NCBI GenBank assembly: GCA_001051155.2 | Contig: JYIP02000004.1 | Location: 3,466,383-3,530,382 of the forward strand | DNA from: Chrysoporthe austroafricana | Lineage: Eukaryota > Ascomycota > Sordariomycetes > Diaporthales > Cryphonectriaceae | Direction: 5' to 3' | DNA length: 64,000 nt | Shown here: positions 25,342 to 37,883 of the stretch, in pieces | How positions within the stretch are numbered: position 1 is the first letter of the stretch | How the letters are laid out: each line of letters begins with the position of its first letter | The notes under the pieces: model-generated | What the model saw: only the letters and a program-made list of their open reading frames with translations | The model's database searches: none | Told to the model about the DNA's origin: nothing | Made by a program: the position numbers and the translations under genes

Positions 25342-27090
25342 ATGCCCAACTTCTACGCAATATTATACTTTATATCCTAGGAAGAACCCTTTAAGGTTTG
25401 CCGAAAAAGCAAGACTATATAATATGCCAAATACGTCTATAAAGCATCGCTCAAAAACCGCCTTTCCCTGGAAGGATATCGGTAGGCTATGTACTTGTAT
25501 AGTAGCGAAAGCCGTTTCTACCGTAATACTTACATAACGAAAAACTACTTAAACGATTTCTTTCGCTGCTAGGAAGCTTATACAGTAACCTTTTGTCGGG
25601 CGCTAATTAGTAAGGGTTATACCGATATAGTAAACCGAAAGGTCGAATATAATATTTACGTCCCTAATACCGAGCTAGGCAGCGGCAATATTAATCGGCT
25701 GCTAATTACTAAAAAGGCCTAAAAGCTTATTTTATAATACCCTATGCTATTGTGAATTAACCGCTCTAGCCCTATTTACGAAAGATAGGAGCTTTATCCA
25801 AGCACCCTTATTAGCGCGGATGCTATTACGAGCGAGGATATAAATAACAGACTAACGGATAACTCTACTAAGGGAATATCGCCTGAATTTACTCCGAATT
25901 CACCTACCGTTCGTAATCCTATCTCTGCCCTATATACCCTATCAATAGCTCGTTACGTCCTATTTCCTATTATAATATCGAAAGACAATCGCTTACGAAA
26001 TAAGCATAGCCGTTATATTAAGGATAAGGCTAGACAGACAATATTAAGCGATTGCAGCAATTTTACTAAAAAAGAAGTAAATGCCGTACGCTATGCAGCC
26101 AATATAGCAGAAATTATTATAGTTTACGAATATAGTCGTAATATAGCCTTCGCTATTTGGAAGAAAATAGCCAAGAATATCAAGCCAGTTTTGGCTAAGC
26201 TTAAGGCTCCCGAGCCTATTATGCCGGTTGCTAATCTAAGCCTATCTGCTATAATAGAGCGAAACTTTATAATGCTAACCAAATGCTATCGAATTATGGA
26301 CGATACTATCGACCTAACCGAGGATAACTTACCGAGCACAGCTAGTCTGTTAGCCATACTAAGCAAAGCTTCCCAAGCCAGTATCAGTAGCACTCTGCCT
26401 TTGCGGGCTACGCTTTGCGCTATTCCCGCCTTATCTATCAAATATAACCCCAAATCCAAGGCTATTAAGGCCGAAATCGCGGTATATTACCGCACGCTAG
26501 CCCTCTATATATCCAAAGAATATATACGCTATAATTTCATTTGGGAAGGCAATTTCGGCATTAACTATCCTTACGTTGCTAACGGCTTCGCCATTTATAA
26601 TAATATTAAGTTCGGCATTATCGGAATTTACGATAGTTATATCCAGTACTTTTTCCCTTTCACTATAAGAGAATATATATACGAGTTCGTTACCTGGTTC
26701 CGCAACTTTGATCCTATTGTCTTGTCCAACCGGTCAGGCCTATATTTTATTATAAACCAAATCTTCCGTTTCGAATACGATTTCAAGGCCGTCAAGATCG
26801 TCTTTACTAAGGACGATATGGATTACGATTTCAATGCTACCTTTCAGAAATAGGCTAACGAAAATAAAGATTACCTTAACGCCGCCCAGTCTTTGCAATG
26901 CTAAGGTCGCATAATAGGCTTCAAGTCTTATATCCAAGCATATAGACTAATTAAAACCCTGCAGCTTAATATCTATAATTATACCGACCTTTACGATTAT
27001 ATCGGAAAGGAAGAATTATTTGCTACGTTCCTTTGCAACCTACTAAACTTTGAAGCTACCGCTAAAGCCCGGGAAGTTACTCCCAACTAA
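25342..27090 (+). pseudogene. B2 ORF3: extra sense-strand protein of unknown function
   Basis: Third ORF of family B, 583 codons from ATG (25342) to TAA (27088-27090), about 300 bp downstream of the chromodomain. About ten internal stops of the RIP type occur, while codons 25789-26850 are fully open (354 codons). Not recognised as any family. Visible traits: an N-terminal half with several Tyr/Arg-rich blocks; a basic segment (R-N-K-H-S-R-Y-I-K-D-K) at about 26002; a helix-prone middle; an aromatic-rich C-terminal half (about 26500-26850). No signal peptide or clear membrane segment, so an envelope-type protein is not supported. B1 and B6 carry it with exactly the same length. Confidence 0.75.
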
Positions 27091-27772
27091 TAAATACAGC
27101 TATCATTTATCGATATAATATTATCAATAGCATATAGTGCTGCTTTCTTCCAATAATTTATAGACTTAGCTACTTATATTAAGGACTGGCTACAATATCG
27201 CTATATAACGACTATACGCGGCTATCGGCTTTGCATACCGATATATCCTATCGTAACTTCATTTTATATTCATTATTATTATACTTACTTAATACCCTAT
27301 TATCTGAAGGCTATACTTTCTACTAATATTTACAAGCAATTTTGGTTTTTGGTTATATCTATGCCAAATATTTCGGCAGTAAATACGATTAAGCATTACC
27401 GAAATATACCTGGATATCGGCTAGCCTTATTATATATAAGTATTATATATATCTATCCATTCCAAGCATAAACCGATTATAGTGGAAGATCAATTCTAAG
27501 CCCCTGGCGTAAGTAGGTTTTCTTTTAGTCCCCGGCATGGGCATATTTGTTATTCAAGTCCCCGGCATGGGCACGTTTACTTGTTAGGACTCTGGCACGA
27601 ATCGGCTTTATAAAACGATTATTATTTCCTATATAATCTCCTTTGTCCAATAATGCTATCATGCTTTTCCTTGCCGTATAACCCAGAGTCCTACTATATC
27701 GTATTACCGCTACTCAAGATATCTCTAACGGTTAGCTTCCTTTATAGATAAAGGTTATAAGGGGCCGGCAAT
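27091..27772 (+). repeat. B2 3' non-coding region with about 30-bp repeats and polypurine tract
   Basis: No ORF recognised. At 27498-27600 there are four degenerate units of about 30 bp sharing AGTCCCCGGCATGGGCA. The last bases before the LTR (AAGGGGCCGGCAAT) are purine-rich and are the candidate polypurine tract for plus-strand priming. Confidence 0.65.
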
Positions 27773-27979
27773 TGATAGCAAAACCTATGGACGAGGTAAA
27801 TTCGTAATGGATTCGCCTGGTAAATCTATAGTAAATCCTCTGGTAAATACGCAATGAATTTACCAGGTAGATGCCATACCCTTACCGGGAGGCCTATATA
27901 ATGCCCTGATAGGCTTTAGCATAGTCCACTTTCTTGTAAAGAATATGCTTCATAATATATTTCAGTACGTTTACCATCA
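27773..27979 (+). repeat. B2 3' LTR (207 bp)
   Basis: TGATAGCAAAACCTATGG...TTTACCATCA, followed by target duplication AAAAG. It retains TG...CA ends. Confidence 0.95.
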
Positions 27980-27984
27980 AAAAG

Positions 27985-28953
27985 TTTAATTTCAAAAAAC
28001 CGAAATTTCTAATTACGCTTTTATTATCGATTCGTACGAAAAGATATTAGAAGATATTTTATCCAATTAACTTTAGCAAATTTCAATATAATTTAAATAA
28101 AAAAGACAAGCTAGTTCGAAAAGGCTATTTCCCTATAAATAACGATTTATTTATAGCAAATAGCAATAAATATAATAAAAAAACCGAAAATAGCAAAAAC
28201 TTATAAAAATAAGAGAATAAGTTGGAAAAATAAGCTAATAAGGAAAATATAATAATCGAAAACGATATTTGGATTTTTCGAACCGAAAAGGCAAAACTAT
28301 CGGTAAATAAAAGCATATTCCATATTAAATACTTTATATAACTATCCAATTAGCTATAAAATTTTCCCAAAATCGATATATAAAAGAGAAAAATCTTAGA
28401 ATATAATATTCTTATACTTATAATCAAGCTTTATTAGAGCAATAGCTATATATATATAAGAACTGCAGCCAAAATATATCCGAATAAGCCGGATATAGAA
28501 ATTTATATCGATATAAGCGCTAATTATTATGCTATCGCTAAAGAATTGCTAATATAATTCCTTAAAACGAAAATAAATTAGAATATAAAAGCTAAGCTTA
28601 AAAGCGTAAGCTAATCGCTAGCAAAAAGTTAAGCTGAATTCGACTTATATTTCCAAAGCAATAAGCATAATTACTCATTTATATTTTATACCCGAATAAA
28701 AGCTTGGGTATTGAATCGATTAAAAGCAAATATTTTATTAGAATAGAAATATAATATTTTTTACGAATTAGATATTCTGAATTCAAAATTGTTTATACGA
28801 TTTAGTTATTTTAATAATGCTATAGCGAAAATGGAAATATTTGCTCGAATACTAATACAATCCCAATAAGCAAAAGCTGCAATTATTATAGTAATATTGC
28901 TTAGATCTTATAAGCTAATTCTTATTAATATTAAGCAAATCCCAAAAACGTAA
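27985..28953 (+). pseudogene. gag-pro: B1 gag-protease part 2
   Basis: Continuation of B1 gag after the B2 insertion, running to TAA at 28951-28953. Protease active site reads I-D-I-S-A-N with Asp at 28510-28512. Near 28084 a 22-bp deletion between two CAATAT repeats shifts the frame relative to B2 (20282 onwards). Stops are frequent. Confidence 0.8.
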
Positions 28954-29213
28954 CCTTTCTATTCAAGCTGAAATAAAAAAAGTAAATGAATTGCTTAATA
29001 AGCTATTAAATTAAGGAAGTCTTAATAACGAATTAAGCAATAACCTTTTTAAAAATCCAGAAAAATTAATTTCTAAAAATAATCGAATTATTCTAAACAA
29101 ATTATATAACTTTGCTAGCGAATTACGATAATTATTATTATATTACGCAATAATACTTCTTTTAACGAATTAAAAACGGGTTATAGCTTTTAGGAAAGCT
29201 AAATTCAGATTAA

Positions 29214-32200
29214 CTATTATTTATTAAGCATATTTTCTAATAAATTGCGGAAATTACTGAAAAATAATTGGAAAAATACCAATTCCCGGATATAGAGACT
29301 TCCGAAATAAGAAATTATTTCGAAAATAATAATAAACTGGGAATTCGAAAAAATAAAGCTATTAAAAAATCGGAAATTGATTTCGGTATATATATTTGCA
29401 AGCATTTACCGGAATTTCTCTATAAAATTATAGAATTAATATAAGCATATATTAGAGTTTTCAAAAATATAAATTTTATTAATATACTAATCGATTAGTA
29501 AATAAAAGTTAATTTAATCGAAAGATAATAGAATTAAAAAGTAAGATAAAAGCTATATTATTTAAATAAGGAAAATTAAAAAGTAATTAATGAAATTTTG
29601 AATAAGTTATATTAATAAAATCGAGCTAAATAGGTTATAAGTATAATGCTATTCGGTTTATTAATTTTTATAATTTGGAAGAATATAAATAGCTAAAAGA
29701 AAGGATATATAGTAATTGATTTATATGCTTTAAATAAAATTTCAATCCCCAATACTTACCTTTTGCTATTATAGTAAGAAATTATCAAATAGCTAAGAAG
29801 AAAAATATATATTATAATAATAAATATATAGCAATTTTTCTATTAATTTTTAATATATCCAGACTATAAAAACCGATTTACTATTATTAATTATTATAAT
29901 TAAGAAAGAATAAAAATTCCATTTATAGGATTTCGAAATTTACTATTTTATATTTAGCGTTTTATAAATTAACTCTTATGATTATATTACAAATTTGCTT
30001 CCGCTTTTATAAACGATATTATTATTTATTCAATTATAGAATAAGATTATTTGCGATATTTACAAACTATTTTCTCGTTATTTTTATGCAAAAATATTTT
30101 ATTAGCTAAACTTAAATTATTTTTTGGATATTTTTCAATCCAAATCTTAAGATTTAAAGTAAACAGATTCGGAATTTCCAATACGGAATACCGGATACAA
30201 GCTATTCGCAATTTGGAATTCCTTAAAATATTCCAATAACTGGAAAAGTTTATTGGATTTATAGAATATTTACGCTATTTAATTCTTAAATATAATTATA
30301 AAATCAATTTATTTTAGAGAAAGAAAACTAAAATATTAAGCAAGGCTTGCTAATCGAACTATTTATTTTCAAGTATAAAATAATAAAATTATATTACGCA
30401 AGCTACTTTTGATTTAATATTAAACGAAATTAATAGTTTTTACGATTTCAAAATAGCTTTGGAAGCTAAAAATGCTTTATTTTATTATATCCCAAATAAA
30501 CTTCTCTTTATCTAGTTAAATGCATTTAAAAAAATAAAGTTTTCAAATATTATTTTCTAATTAGCAAACGATTATATATAGAATAGAATATTGCTAATAA
30601 TAAGCATAGCCGTATAACCAATCCTTTATTTGAATAAAACAATTAATAAAACAGAATAAAAGTATTGGCTTATAAAGCTAAAAATAGCTTATTTAATATA
30701 GCTAGTACGAAAATTGCGAATAATAATAGGATCGAATTGAATTAAGCTAGTTTATATCTTTATTGATTATATAATAATAATTAGCATTATTTATTCGTTA
30801 TTTATAAATATAATAAATAAGATTAAAGCAAATATGCAATTAATTTTCGTTTCGGAATACTTAAGCCAATTCGATTTGAAAGCATATTATATACCGGGAA
30901 AGTCAAACGTTCTCGCAAATGCTATATTAAAATTACTATTTACTTAGAAACTTATCGATAATAAAGGCGTTCTAAATAAAATATAGGAAAATAAACTTAT
31001 CCAGATTTTCAGTAAAATATCTATAAATAGCGAAATGAAAAGGCGTATTAAGAAAAGATACGAAAAATACTCTTTATAGTTCAAAACAATTAAATAATTA
31101 AAAGACTTAAATAAAATTACTTAATTACTTTTTATATTAAATTATAATAGCTTACTATTTTTCAAGGATTATTATAGGAAATAACGATTATGCATCCCGA
31201 ATAAAATAGTATTGGATTTTATTAAAAAAGCTTATAATAGAAAATACTATTTCGGTATAAACCGTATATAATACAACTTAACGGATCGATTCGTTATCAG
31301 ATATTGTTATGCCAAAATATGCAATTATATATTGATATATCGAGCTTATAATAAAAATAAAAACGATTTATAGCAATTTTTAAAAGAAATACAGCTTATA
31401 TTATTTCTATTAATCCTATTCTATACTATTATTATAAACTTTATTATAGAATTACCGATAATATTATTTATAAATATTATATAAGCCTTGACTAAAATGC
31501 TATTCCTGGATATATTTCTTACGATTATAAATAAATATTCCAAAATTACGATTATTATATCAAGCAATGCAATATATATTATAGCAGATTAAGCAATCCT
31601 TATCTTACGGATATTTTATATTACTAGTTAGGGAATACTCAAGAAGATTATTTCAGATAGAAACTCGAAATTCCTATCGGAATTCTGGAAATATTTATAA
31701 GAGGCTATCGGAACGAAACTTGCTTATTTTACTATTTCGCATTCGCAAATAGATAAGCAATCTGAAATAAAAAACCGAATAATTGAAATAGCAATTCGGC
31801 ATTTTATAACTGCTTATTCTAACGCAAAATAGACCGAAATAATACTGGCATTATAATTTAACTTGAATAATGCGTATAATTGAGCTATAAAATATTTAAT
31901 TAACCAAATGCTATTCGGATTCAATCTATTATTAGGCTAATAAATAAAGGATATAATATTCTTAATAAAGGAAGTTTTTCAGGAAAAAGCTTAATTTTTT
32001 ATTACCGAAACGTAAATAATAGCCAAATTGCAATATAATAAGCATTATTACTAAATAGTTTTCGAATTAAATAATTAAGTATATATTCGTTTGGGCTATA
32101 AGTATTTATTGCCAAATAACCTATTTCTGAAATTTTTACAATAAAGGATAGGATTTTTCCAAATTATTCGAAAGATAAAGAACTTAACGTATAAATTAAA

Positions 32201-32815
32201 ATTAGCTTTTTATATAAATATTTATTTAGTAATCTCAATAATACAATTAACGCTTACAAACTCTTTTAAAATAAACCCTTATAAATATAACCTTATATAC
32301 TGGGATTTAATAAATATGCTAGAAAATCCGGATATCGAGAAATACTTAAAAGATTATTGATATTACGAGCTGGAAAAAATAATTAGCTATTATAAGCGAA
32401 AATATAAATATAATTCGTATAGAATTGAATACTTAGTAAAATAGATAAATTACTTTAGCTATTATAATATATAAATACCCCGTAATGCTTTAAATACGGA
32501 CGAAATAATACGTAATTTCGAACGGAAATGCGAAATTATAGCCGAATTGCAAGAAAGAGCAAAACGAGAGTAGCTATTAGCAGAAAAAATCCTTAAACCG
32601 GGAAATATCGTCGTAATTGCCTTACGAAAACGAAATAGGCTAAAGCGCGACTTATAAACAGAAAATGCATTGGAATAAGCTAGTTTATTTATTCCAAGAA
32701 ATCGAAAGAATTTGCAATGCAATAAGCGTATATTGGGGTAAAGGTAACTGTTAAATAGAGCAGGTAAATTTCTAGCAAATGCAAAAGGCTATTGTTTTGT
32801 AAACTGTTAATAAAT
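29214..32815 (+). pseudogene. pol: B1 pol: RT, RNase H, integrase, chromodomain
   Basis: Collinear with B2 pol at a constant offset of 7780 bp, so no net indel over 3.6 kb. RT active-site segment F-I-N-D is at 30006-30017. The integrase region includes a segment I-S-D... changed to I-S-D-R-N-S near 31650. The chromodomain is at about 32360-32540. More transitions than B2, with TAA/TAG through every domain. It sits between the B1 protease and ORF3, as in the other B copies. Confidence 0.85.
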
Positions 32816-33121
32816 TTACTTTATTTTCTTCTTCTTATTAGCGCGTTTACGATTATTATTCTTATTTACTTATTATAGCTAGTTATATTGCTCTATCGTT
32901 ATTACCTTTTACTATACTTTTGAATATTATTTTTGGGTATTAAGCTAGCATTATTATTAATTTCGCTTTACCCTATTAAACTTCCGTAAACTTGCAAAGA
33001 CTATATTAATAAGGCTATTAATATTATTAAAATTAAAATGTATTATACGATTATTAAATCATATTTCTCTATAAATGCCTTGCTATAAGATTAAGATTAA
33101 TAAGAAATAGTATATTTAGCT

Positions 33122-34870
33122 ATACTTAACTTTTATGCAATATTATACTTTATATCCTAAGAAAAACCTTTCAAAGTTTGCCAAAAAAGCAGGACTATAT
33201 AATACGCCAAGTACGTTTATAAAATATCGCTTAAGGACTGCTTCTCTTTAGAAAGATATCGGTAAGCTATATACTTATATAATAGCGAAAGCCGTTTTTA
33301 CCGTAATACTTATATAACGAAAAACCATTTAAGCGATTTCCTTTGCTATTAAAAAGCTTATATAATAGCTTTTTATCGGGCGCTAATCAGTAAAAGTTAT
33401 ACCGATATAATAAACCGAAAAGTCGAATATAATATTTATATCTTTAATACCGAGCTAAATAGCAATAATATTAATCGGCTGCTAATTATTAAAAAAGCCT
33501 AAAAGCTTATTTTACAGTACTTTATGCTATTATAAATTGATTATTCTAGCTCTATTTACGAAAAATAAGAATTTTATCTAAGCACCCTTACTAGCGCGAA
33601 TGCTATTACGAACGAAAATACAAATAATAAATTAATAAATAACTCTATTAAAGGAATATTGCTTGAATTTATCCCGAATTCACTTATTATTCATAATCCT
33701 ATCCTTGCTTTATATACCCTATTAATAGCTTATCGTATCTTATTTCCTATTATAATATCGAGAGATAATCGCTTATAAAATAAGCATAGCCATTATATTA
33801 AAGATAAAGCTAAATAAATAATATTAAGCAATTGCAATAACTTTATTAAAAAAGAAGTAAATGCTATATATTATGCAATTAATATAGCAGAAATTATTAT
33901 AATTTACGAATATAATCGTAATATAGCCTTTCTTATTTGGAAAAAAATAGCTAAGAATATCAAGCTAGTTTTAGTTAAACTTAAAGCCTTTAAGCCTATT
34001 ATACCGGTCGCTAATTTAAGCCTATTTGCTATAATAGAGCGAAATTTTATAATGCTAGCCAAACGCTATCGAGTTATAAACAATACTATCGACCTAATCG
34101 AAAATAACTTACCAAGTATAGCTAATTTATTAGCTATACTAAGCAAAGCTTTCCGAGCCAGTATTAATAGCATTCTGCTTTTGCGAATTACGTTTCGTGC
34201 TATTCCCGCTTTATCTATCAAATATAACCCCAAATCTAAAGCTATTAAGGCCGAAATCGCGATATACTACCGTACGCTAGCCTTTTATATATCCAAAGAA
34301 TATATACGCTATAATTTTACTTAAAGAAGCAATTTCAGTATTAACTGTTCCTATATTGCTAATAGTTTCGCTATTTATAATAATATTAAGTTCGGCATTA
34401 TCGGAATCTATAATAATCGTATCCAGTACTTCTTCCTTTTTACTATAAAAGAATATATATACGAATTCGTTATTTAATTCCGTAATTTTAATCTTACTAT
34501 TTTATCTAACCGATCGGGCTTATATTTCATTATAAACTAAATTTTCCGTTTCGAATACGATTTCAAGGCTATTAAGATCGTTTTTACTAAAAACGATATA
34601 GATTACGATTTTAACGCTACTTTTCAGAAATAAGCTAACGAAAACAAGAATTACTTTAATGCTGCCCGGTCTTTATAATATTAAAGTCGCATAATAAGCT
34701 TTAAGTCCTATATCCAAACGCATAAGCTAATTAAGACTTTGCAGCTTAATATTTATAATTATATTAACTTTTGCAATTATATCGGAAAGGAAAAACTATT
34801 TGCTATATTTTTTTGCAATTTATTAAACCTTAAAATTACTGCTAAAGCCCGGGAAGTTACCCCTAATTAA
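33122..34870 (+). pseudogene. B1 ORF3, RIP-degraded
   Basis: Homologue of B2 ORF3 with exactly the same length, 1749 bp from the mutated start (ATA at 33122-33124) to TAA at 34868-34870. A 90-codon piece is open at 34052-34324. Function unknown. The identical length despite very many substitutions shows that no indel has occurred in this ORF since the copies separated. Confidence 0.78.
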
Positions 34871-35552
34871 TAAATATAGCTATTATTTATCGATATAATA
34901 TTATTAGCAGTATATAATATTGCTTTCTTCCAATAATTTATAGATTTAGCTATTTATATTAAGAATTGATTACGATATCGCTATATAATAACTATATGCA
35001 GCTATCGGCTTTGCATACCGATATATCCTATTGTAATTTCATTTTACATTTACTACTATTATATTTACTTAATATTTTATTATTTGAAAGCTATATTTTC
35101 CATTAATATTTACAAGCAATTTTAATCTTTAATTATATTTATACCAAATATTTCGGCAGTAAATATAACTAAGCACTACCGAAATATATTTGAATATCGG
35201 CTAGCCTTATTATATACAAGTATTATATATATCTATTTACTTCAAGCATAAACCGATTATAATAAAGGATCAATTCTAAGCTTTTAGCATAAGTAGGTTT
35301 TCTTTTAGTTTTCAGTATAAGCATATTTGTTATTCAAGTCCTCGGTATAAGCATATTTACTTATTAGGATTCTGGCATAAGTCGGTTTTATAAAACGATT
35401 ATTATTTCCTATATAATCTCTTTTATCCAATAGTGCTATTATGCTTTTCTTTGCTATATAACTTAAAGTCTTATTATATCGTATTATTGCTATTCAAGAT
35501 ATTTTTAACAATTAGCTTCTTTTGTAAATAAAGGTTATAAAGGGCCGGTAAT
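34871..35552 (+). repeat. B1 3' non-coding region with repeats
   Basis: Counterpart of B2 27091-27772. The roughly 30-bp repeats are at about 35278-35380 and the candidate polypurine tract AAAGGGCCGGTAAT sits just before the LTR. No coding sequence seen. Confidence 0.6.
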
Positions 35553-35758
35553 TGATAGCAAAACTTATAGATAAAATAAATTGTAATAGATTTGCTTAGT
35601 GAATTTATAGTGAATCCCTTAATGAATATGCAGTGAATTTACTAAATAAATGCTATACCTTTACCGAGAGGCTTATATAATGCTTTGATAGGCTTTAGCA
35701 TAGTTTACTTTCTTAGAAGAATTATGCTTTATAATATATTTCAGTACGTTTACCATTA
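35553..35758 (+). repeat. B1 3' LTR (206 bp)
   Basis: TGATAGCAAAACTTATAG...TTTACCATTA, followed by ATAAA (35759-35763), matching the left duplication. Confidence 0.93.
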
Positions 35759-35763
35759 ATAAA

Positions 35764-36510
35764 TAAATAGAACGAACGAATTAAATTATTAAATAATATT
35801 TATAATATTATATAAATTACGAATAAAATAATTGAATTAATTTGCTATTATTAATACAATTCGTATATAATAATGCGAATATAAATACGATTAAGAAATT
35901 ATTATTTTATGCATTTTATAGCTATAATTCGATAGCTTATTATAACGAATTATTAAGAATAAATGCAAAAGCAGCAGAAAAACGAATCCGGAAAATTAAG
36001 AGAATCTAAAAAGAATTTCAAAAAGAACTGAAATTTATACAAAAAAAAATAACGAAATATGCTAATTCCAAAAAGATTAAAAGACTAATCTTATAAAAAA
36101 GAGATAAAATCTATTTTATTCGATAAAAAGAGCATATTAGAACGATAAAACCCTTTTATTTGCTAAATTATAAGAAATTTAGCTTATTTAGAATTTTAAA
36201 GAGAATTTCAAATATTAATTTCGAATTTGCATTATTTTACAGAATAAAAATTTACTTAATATTTCATATTTCGCTTTTCGAACTAATATTAAAAATAATT
36301 AAAATAAATAAATTAATATAAATTGAAACTAATAAACTAAAATATAAAATCGAACGAATCTTTAAATATCGAGAATTAACCAGATATAAAAAATACTTAA
36401 TTAAATGGAAAGAATATTATTTAAGCGAAAATAGCTAAAAACCAGTTAATAACTTAAATAATATATAATAAGCATTCAAAAAATATTAAAAAAAGCAATT
36501 AATTAATTAA
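35764..36510 (+). pseudogene. pol: A3 pol part 2: integrase C-part and chromodomain
   Basis: Continuation of A3 pol beyond B1, aligning with A2 from about 5394. It holds the integrase C-terminal region (to about 36080), then linker and a chromodomain at about 36340-36500 with the strongly mutated Y-K-I-E-R-I and Y-L-I-K-W segments. It ends tail-to-tail with the antisense ORF. Confidence 0.8.
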
Positions 36511-37034
36511 CTAGAAAAATAATTAGAAAAACTTAGTATAATCTTATGCTTTGCGATTAAATTAATAGCAAACTAATCGATATCGGAATCAAATTGCTAT
36601 AAAGCAATATCTAAATCAAAACTTTTAAGAAAAAGACTTTCGGGAATTAAAGTTTCCAAAATGCAATACTCGGCTTCAACTTTATAATGCTCTTTTTCCG
36701 CTTTTTCCGCTTCTAACCTTTCTAACTTTTCGATATTATTTATCTCTCGATAAATAGCCCGTATTATTTTATTATACTACTCGCATTTCAATTTCCGCTA
36801 ATAAAAGATATAAGCATTTAATATTGCCGCTTCTTTTTTTATAGTTTCAAGCTTAGTTTTAAGCTGCCGATATTTAATTGTAATACGATTTAATTAAATA
36901 GGAAAAAGATCCCGAATATTACAGTTCGCAAAGCTTAAATAAATATAAAATAAATAGCGAAAAGATTTGAAATCCAATAAACGATATTCTTTCTTTAGCT
37001 TATAAGATTTGCAATAAGAATAAAGTATAAGCAT
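36507..37034 (-). pseudogene. A3 antisense ORF: Zn2Cys6-like plus charged helix protein
   Basis: 528 bp, ATG at 37032-37034 to TAA at 36507-36509, same frame and same length as in A2. The N-terminal cluster follows C-x2-C-x8-C-x9-C-x2-C-x7-C; the second and sixth Cys survive and the others read Tyr. A Lys/Glu-rich segment and the conserved A-L-Q-Q-F-like motif follow (mutated here). It lies between the A3 chromodomain and 3' LTR, on the opposite strand to all other ORFs of the element. Function inferred from the cysteine pattern only. Confidence 0.7.
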
Positions 37035-37220
37035 AACGGATTCGGATAATGCTATAGCGCGAAAAAGAAAAGCTTTCTATTTAGCTTTAAAAGATTTTAA
37101 TATTTAAGAATTAATAATTTTATTAAATATCTTAATTAGGAAATTGCAATAAATAAGGAATAAAGCTAAAGAAATTTACGGAAAATTATTAAAGATAATA
37201 ACCGATAAAAAAAAGGATAA

Positions 37221-37659
37221 TATTATAATCTAGCAAAAGGACCCGGAATATATAATACGAAAAAAAAACTAAATTAAATACTTTATTAATAACTTTATTC
37301 AAAAAAGCTTTATAAGCGTTTACGTAGTTAAGGGTTAAAGTTAGTCCGGATCGATAGGATCGATATCGATTTAAAGAAATCGATAAATTCGATAGAAAAG
37401 CTTATCAATCCAAAACTAAAAAGCTAAATATATAAGAATAAGATATTTATTAAATAAATTACTATAGCTTTTCAATTACAAATTTAAGTATTATTTAAAC
37501 CCTATTATATTTTCAAGTAATAGCTATATTGGCTTATAAATATTGCGAATATTTGTTAAATAAGTTTCTAGTATTTAAAGCTATATTTGATACCGCTTTT
37601 GCTAATATAAACCCTTTAATTTTATAATTTATTTTAAGATTATTATAGCGTTTATAATA
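37221..37659 (+). repeat. A3 3' LTR (439 bp)
   Basis: TATTATAATCTAGC...GTTTATAATA, followed by GCATT (37660-37664). A purine-rich run (GATAAAAAAAAGGATAA) directly upstream is the polypurine tract. Confidence 0.93.
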
Positions 37660-37664
37660 GCATT

Positions 37665-37883
37665 CTATTAGAATAAGAATACAATATTCTTTACGAATTG
37701 AATATTCTGAATTTAAAATTGTTTATACGATTTGGTTATTTTAGTAATGCTATAGCGAAAATAGAAGTATTTGCCCGAATGCTAATATAATTCTAATAAG
37801 TAAAAGCTGCGATTATTATAATAATACTGCTTAAATCTTATAAGTTAATTCTTATTAATATTAAGCGAATCTTAAAAATATAA
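37665..37883 (+). pseudogene. gag-pro: B0 protease C-terminal fragment
   Basis: End of the B0 gag-protease frame after A3, to TAA at 37881-37883, collinear with B2 20955-21173. Matches the segment reading L-D-I-L-N-S-E in B2. Confidence 0.72.

Larger units (their letters stand above)
17324..27979 (+). mobile_element. B2: youngest complete family B Ty3/Gypsy element (10656 bp)
   Basis: Two 207-bp LTRs (17324-17530, 27773-27979) flanked by AAAAG (17319-17323, 27980-27984). The filled site aligns with the unbroken sequence of B2 itself at 20178-20182, so B2 jumped into a sister copy. Visibly less AT-rich than its surroundings. Order: LTR, primer site, leader repeats, gag-protease, RT-RNase H-integrase-chromodomain, ORF3, 3' repeats, LTR. 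The LTRs differ at about a dozen sites, all transitions. The integrase catalytic triad is still present, but stops break every ORF. Confidence 0.95.
14466..35758 (+). mobile_element. B1: complete family B element split by B2
   Basis: LTRs of 206 bp at 14466-14671 and 35553-35758, flanked by ATAAA on both sides (14461-14465, 35759-35763). Net length without B2 is 10632 bp against 10656 bp for B2; the 24-bp difference is accounted for by one 22-bp deletion near 28084 and one base in each LTR. It inserted into the A3 integrase and was itself hit by B2 in its gag. More mutated than B2, less open than a functional copy. Confidence 0.93.
9026..37659 (+). mobile_element. A3: complete family A Ty3/Gypsy element split by B1
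   Basis: Element with both LTRs (9026-9463 and 37221-37659) flanked by identical GCATT duplications (9021-9025 and 37660-37664). Its own length without the nested insert is about 7.34 kb, close to A4 (7313 bp). B1 with B2 inside it sits in the integrase at 14466-35758. Domain order: LTR, primer site, gag, protease, RT, RNase H, integrase, chromodomain, antisense ORF, LTR. Heavily RIP-mutated. Inserted into the protease of B0. Confidence 0.93.

Noticed and set aside
26191..26853. A separate 220-aa gene inside B2
   Set aside because: In frame with, and part of, ORF3 (25342-27090); the ATG at 26191 is internal and the open frame already extends upstream to 25789.
25342..27090. ORF3 as an envelope gene
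   Set aside because: No signal peptide, clear transmembrane segment or fusion-peptide-like run is visible; position alone is not enough.
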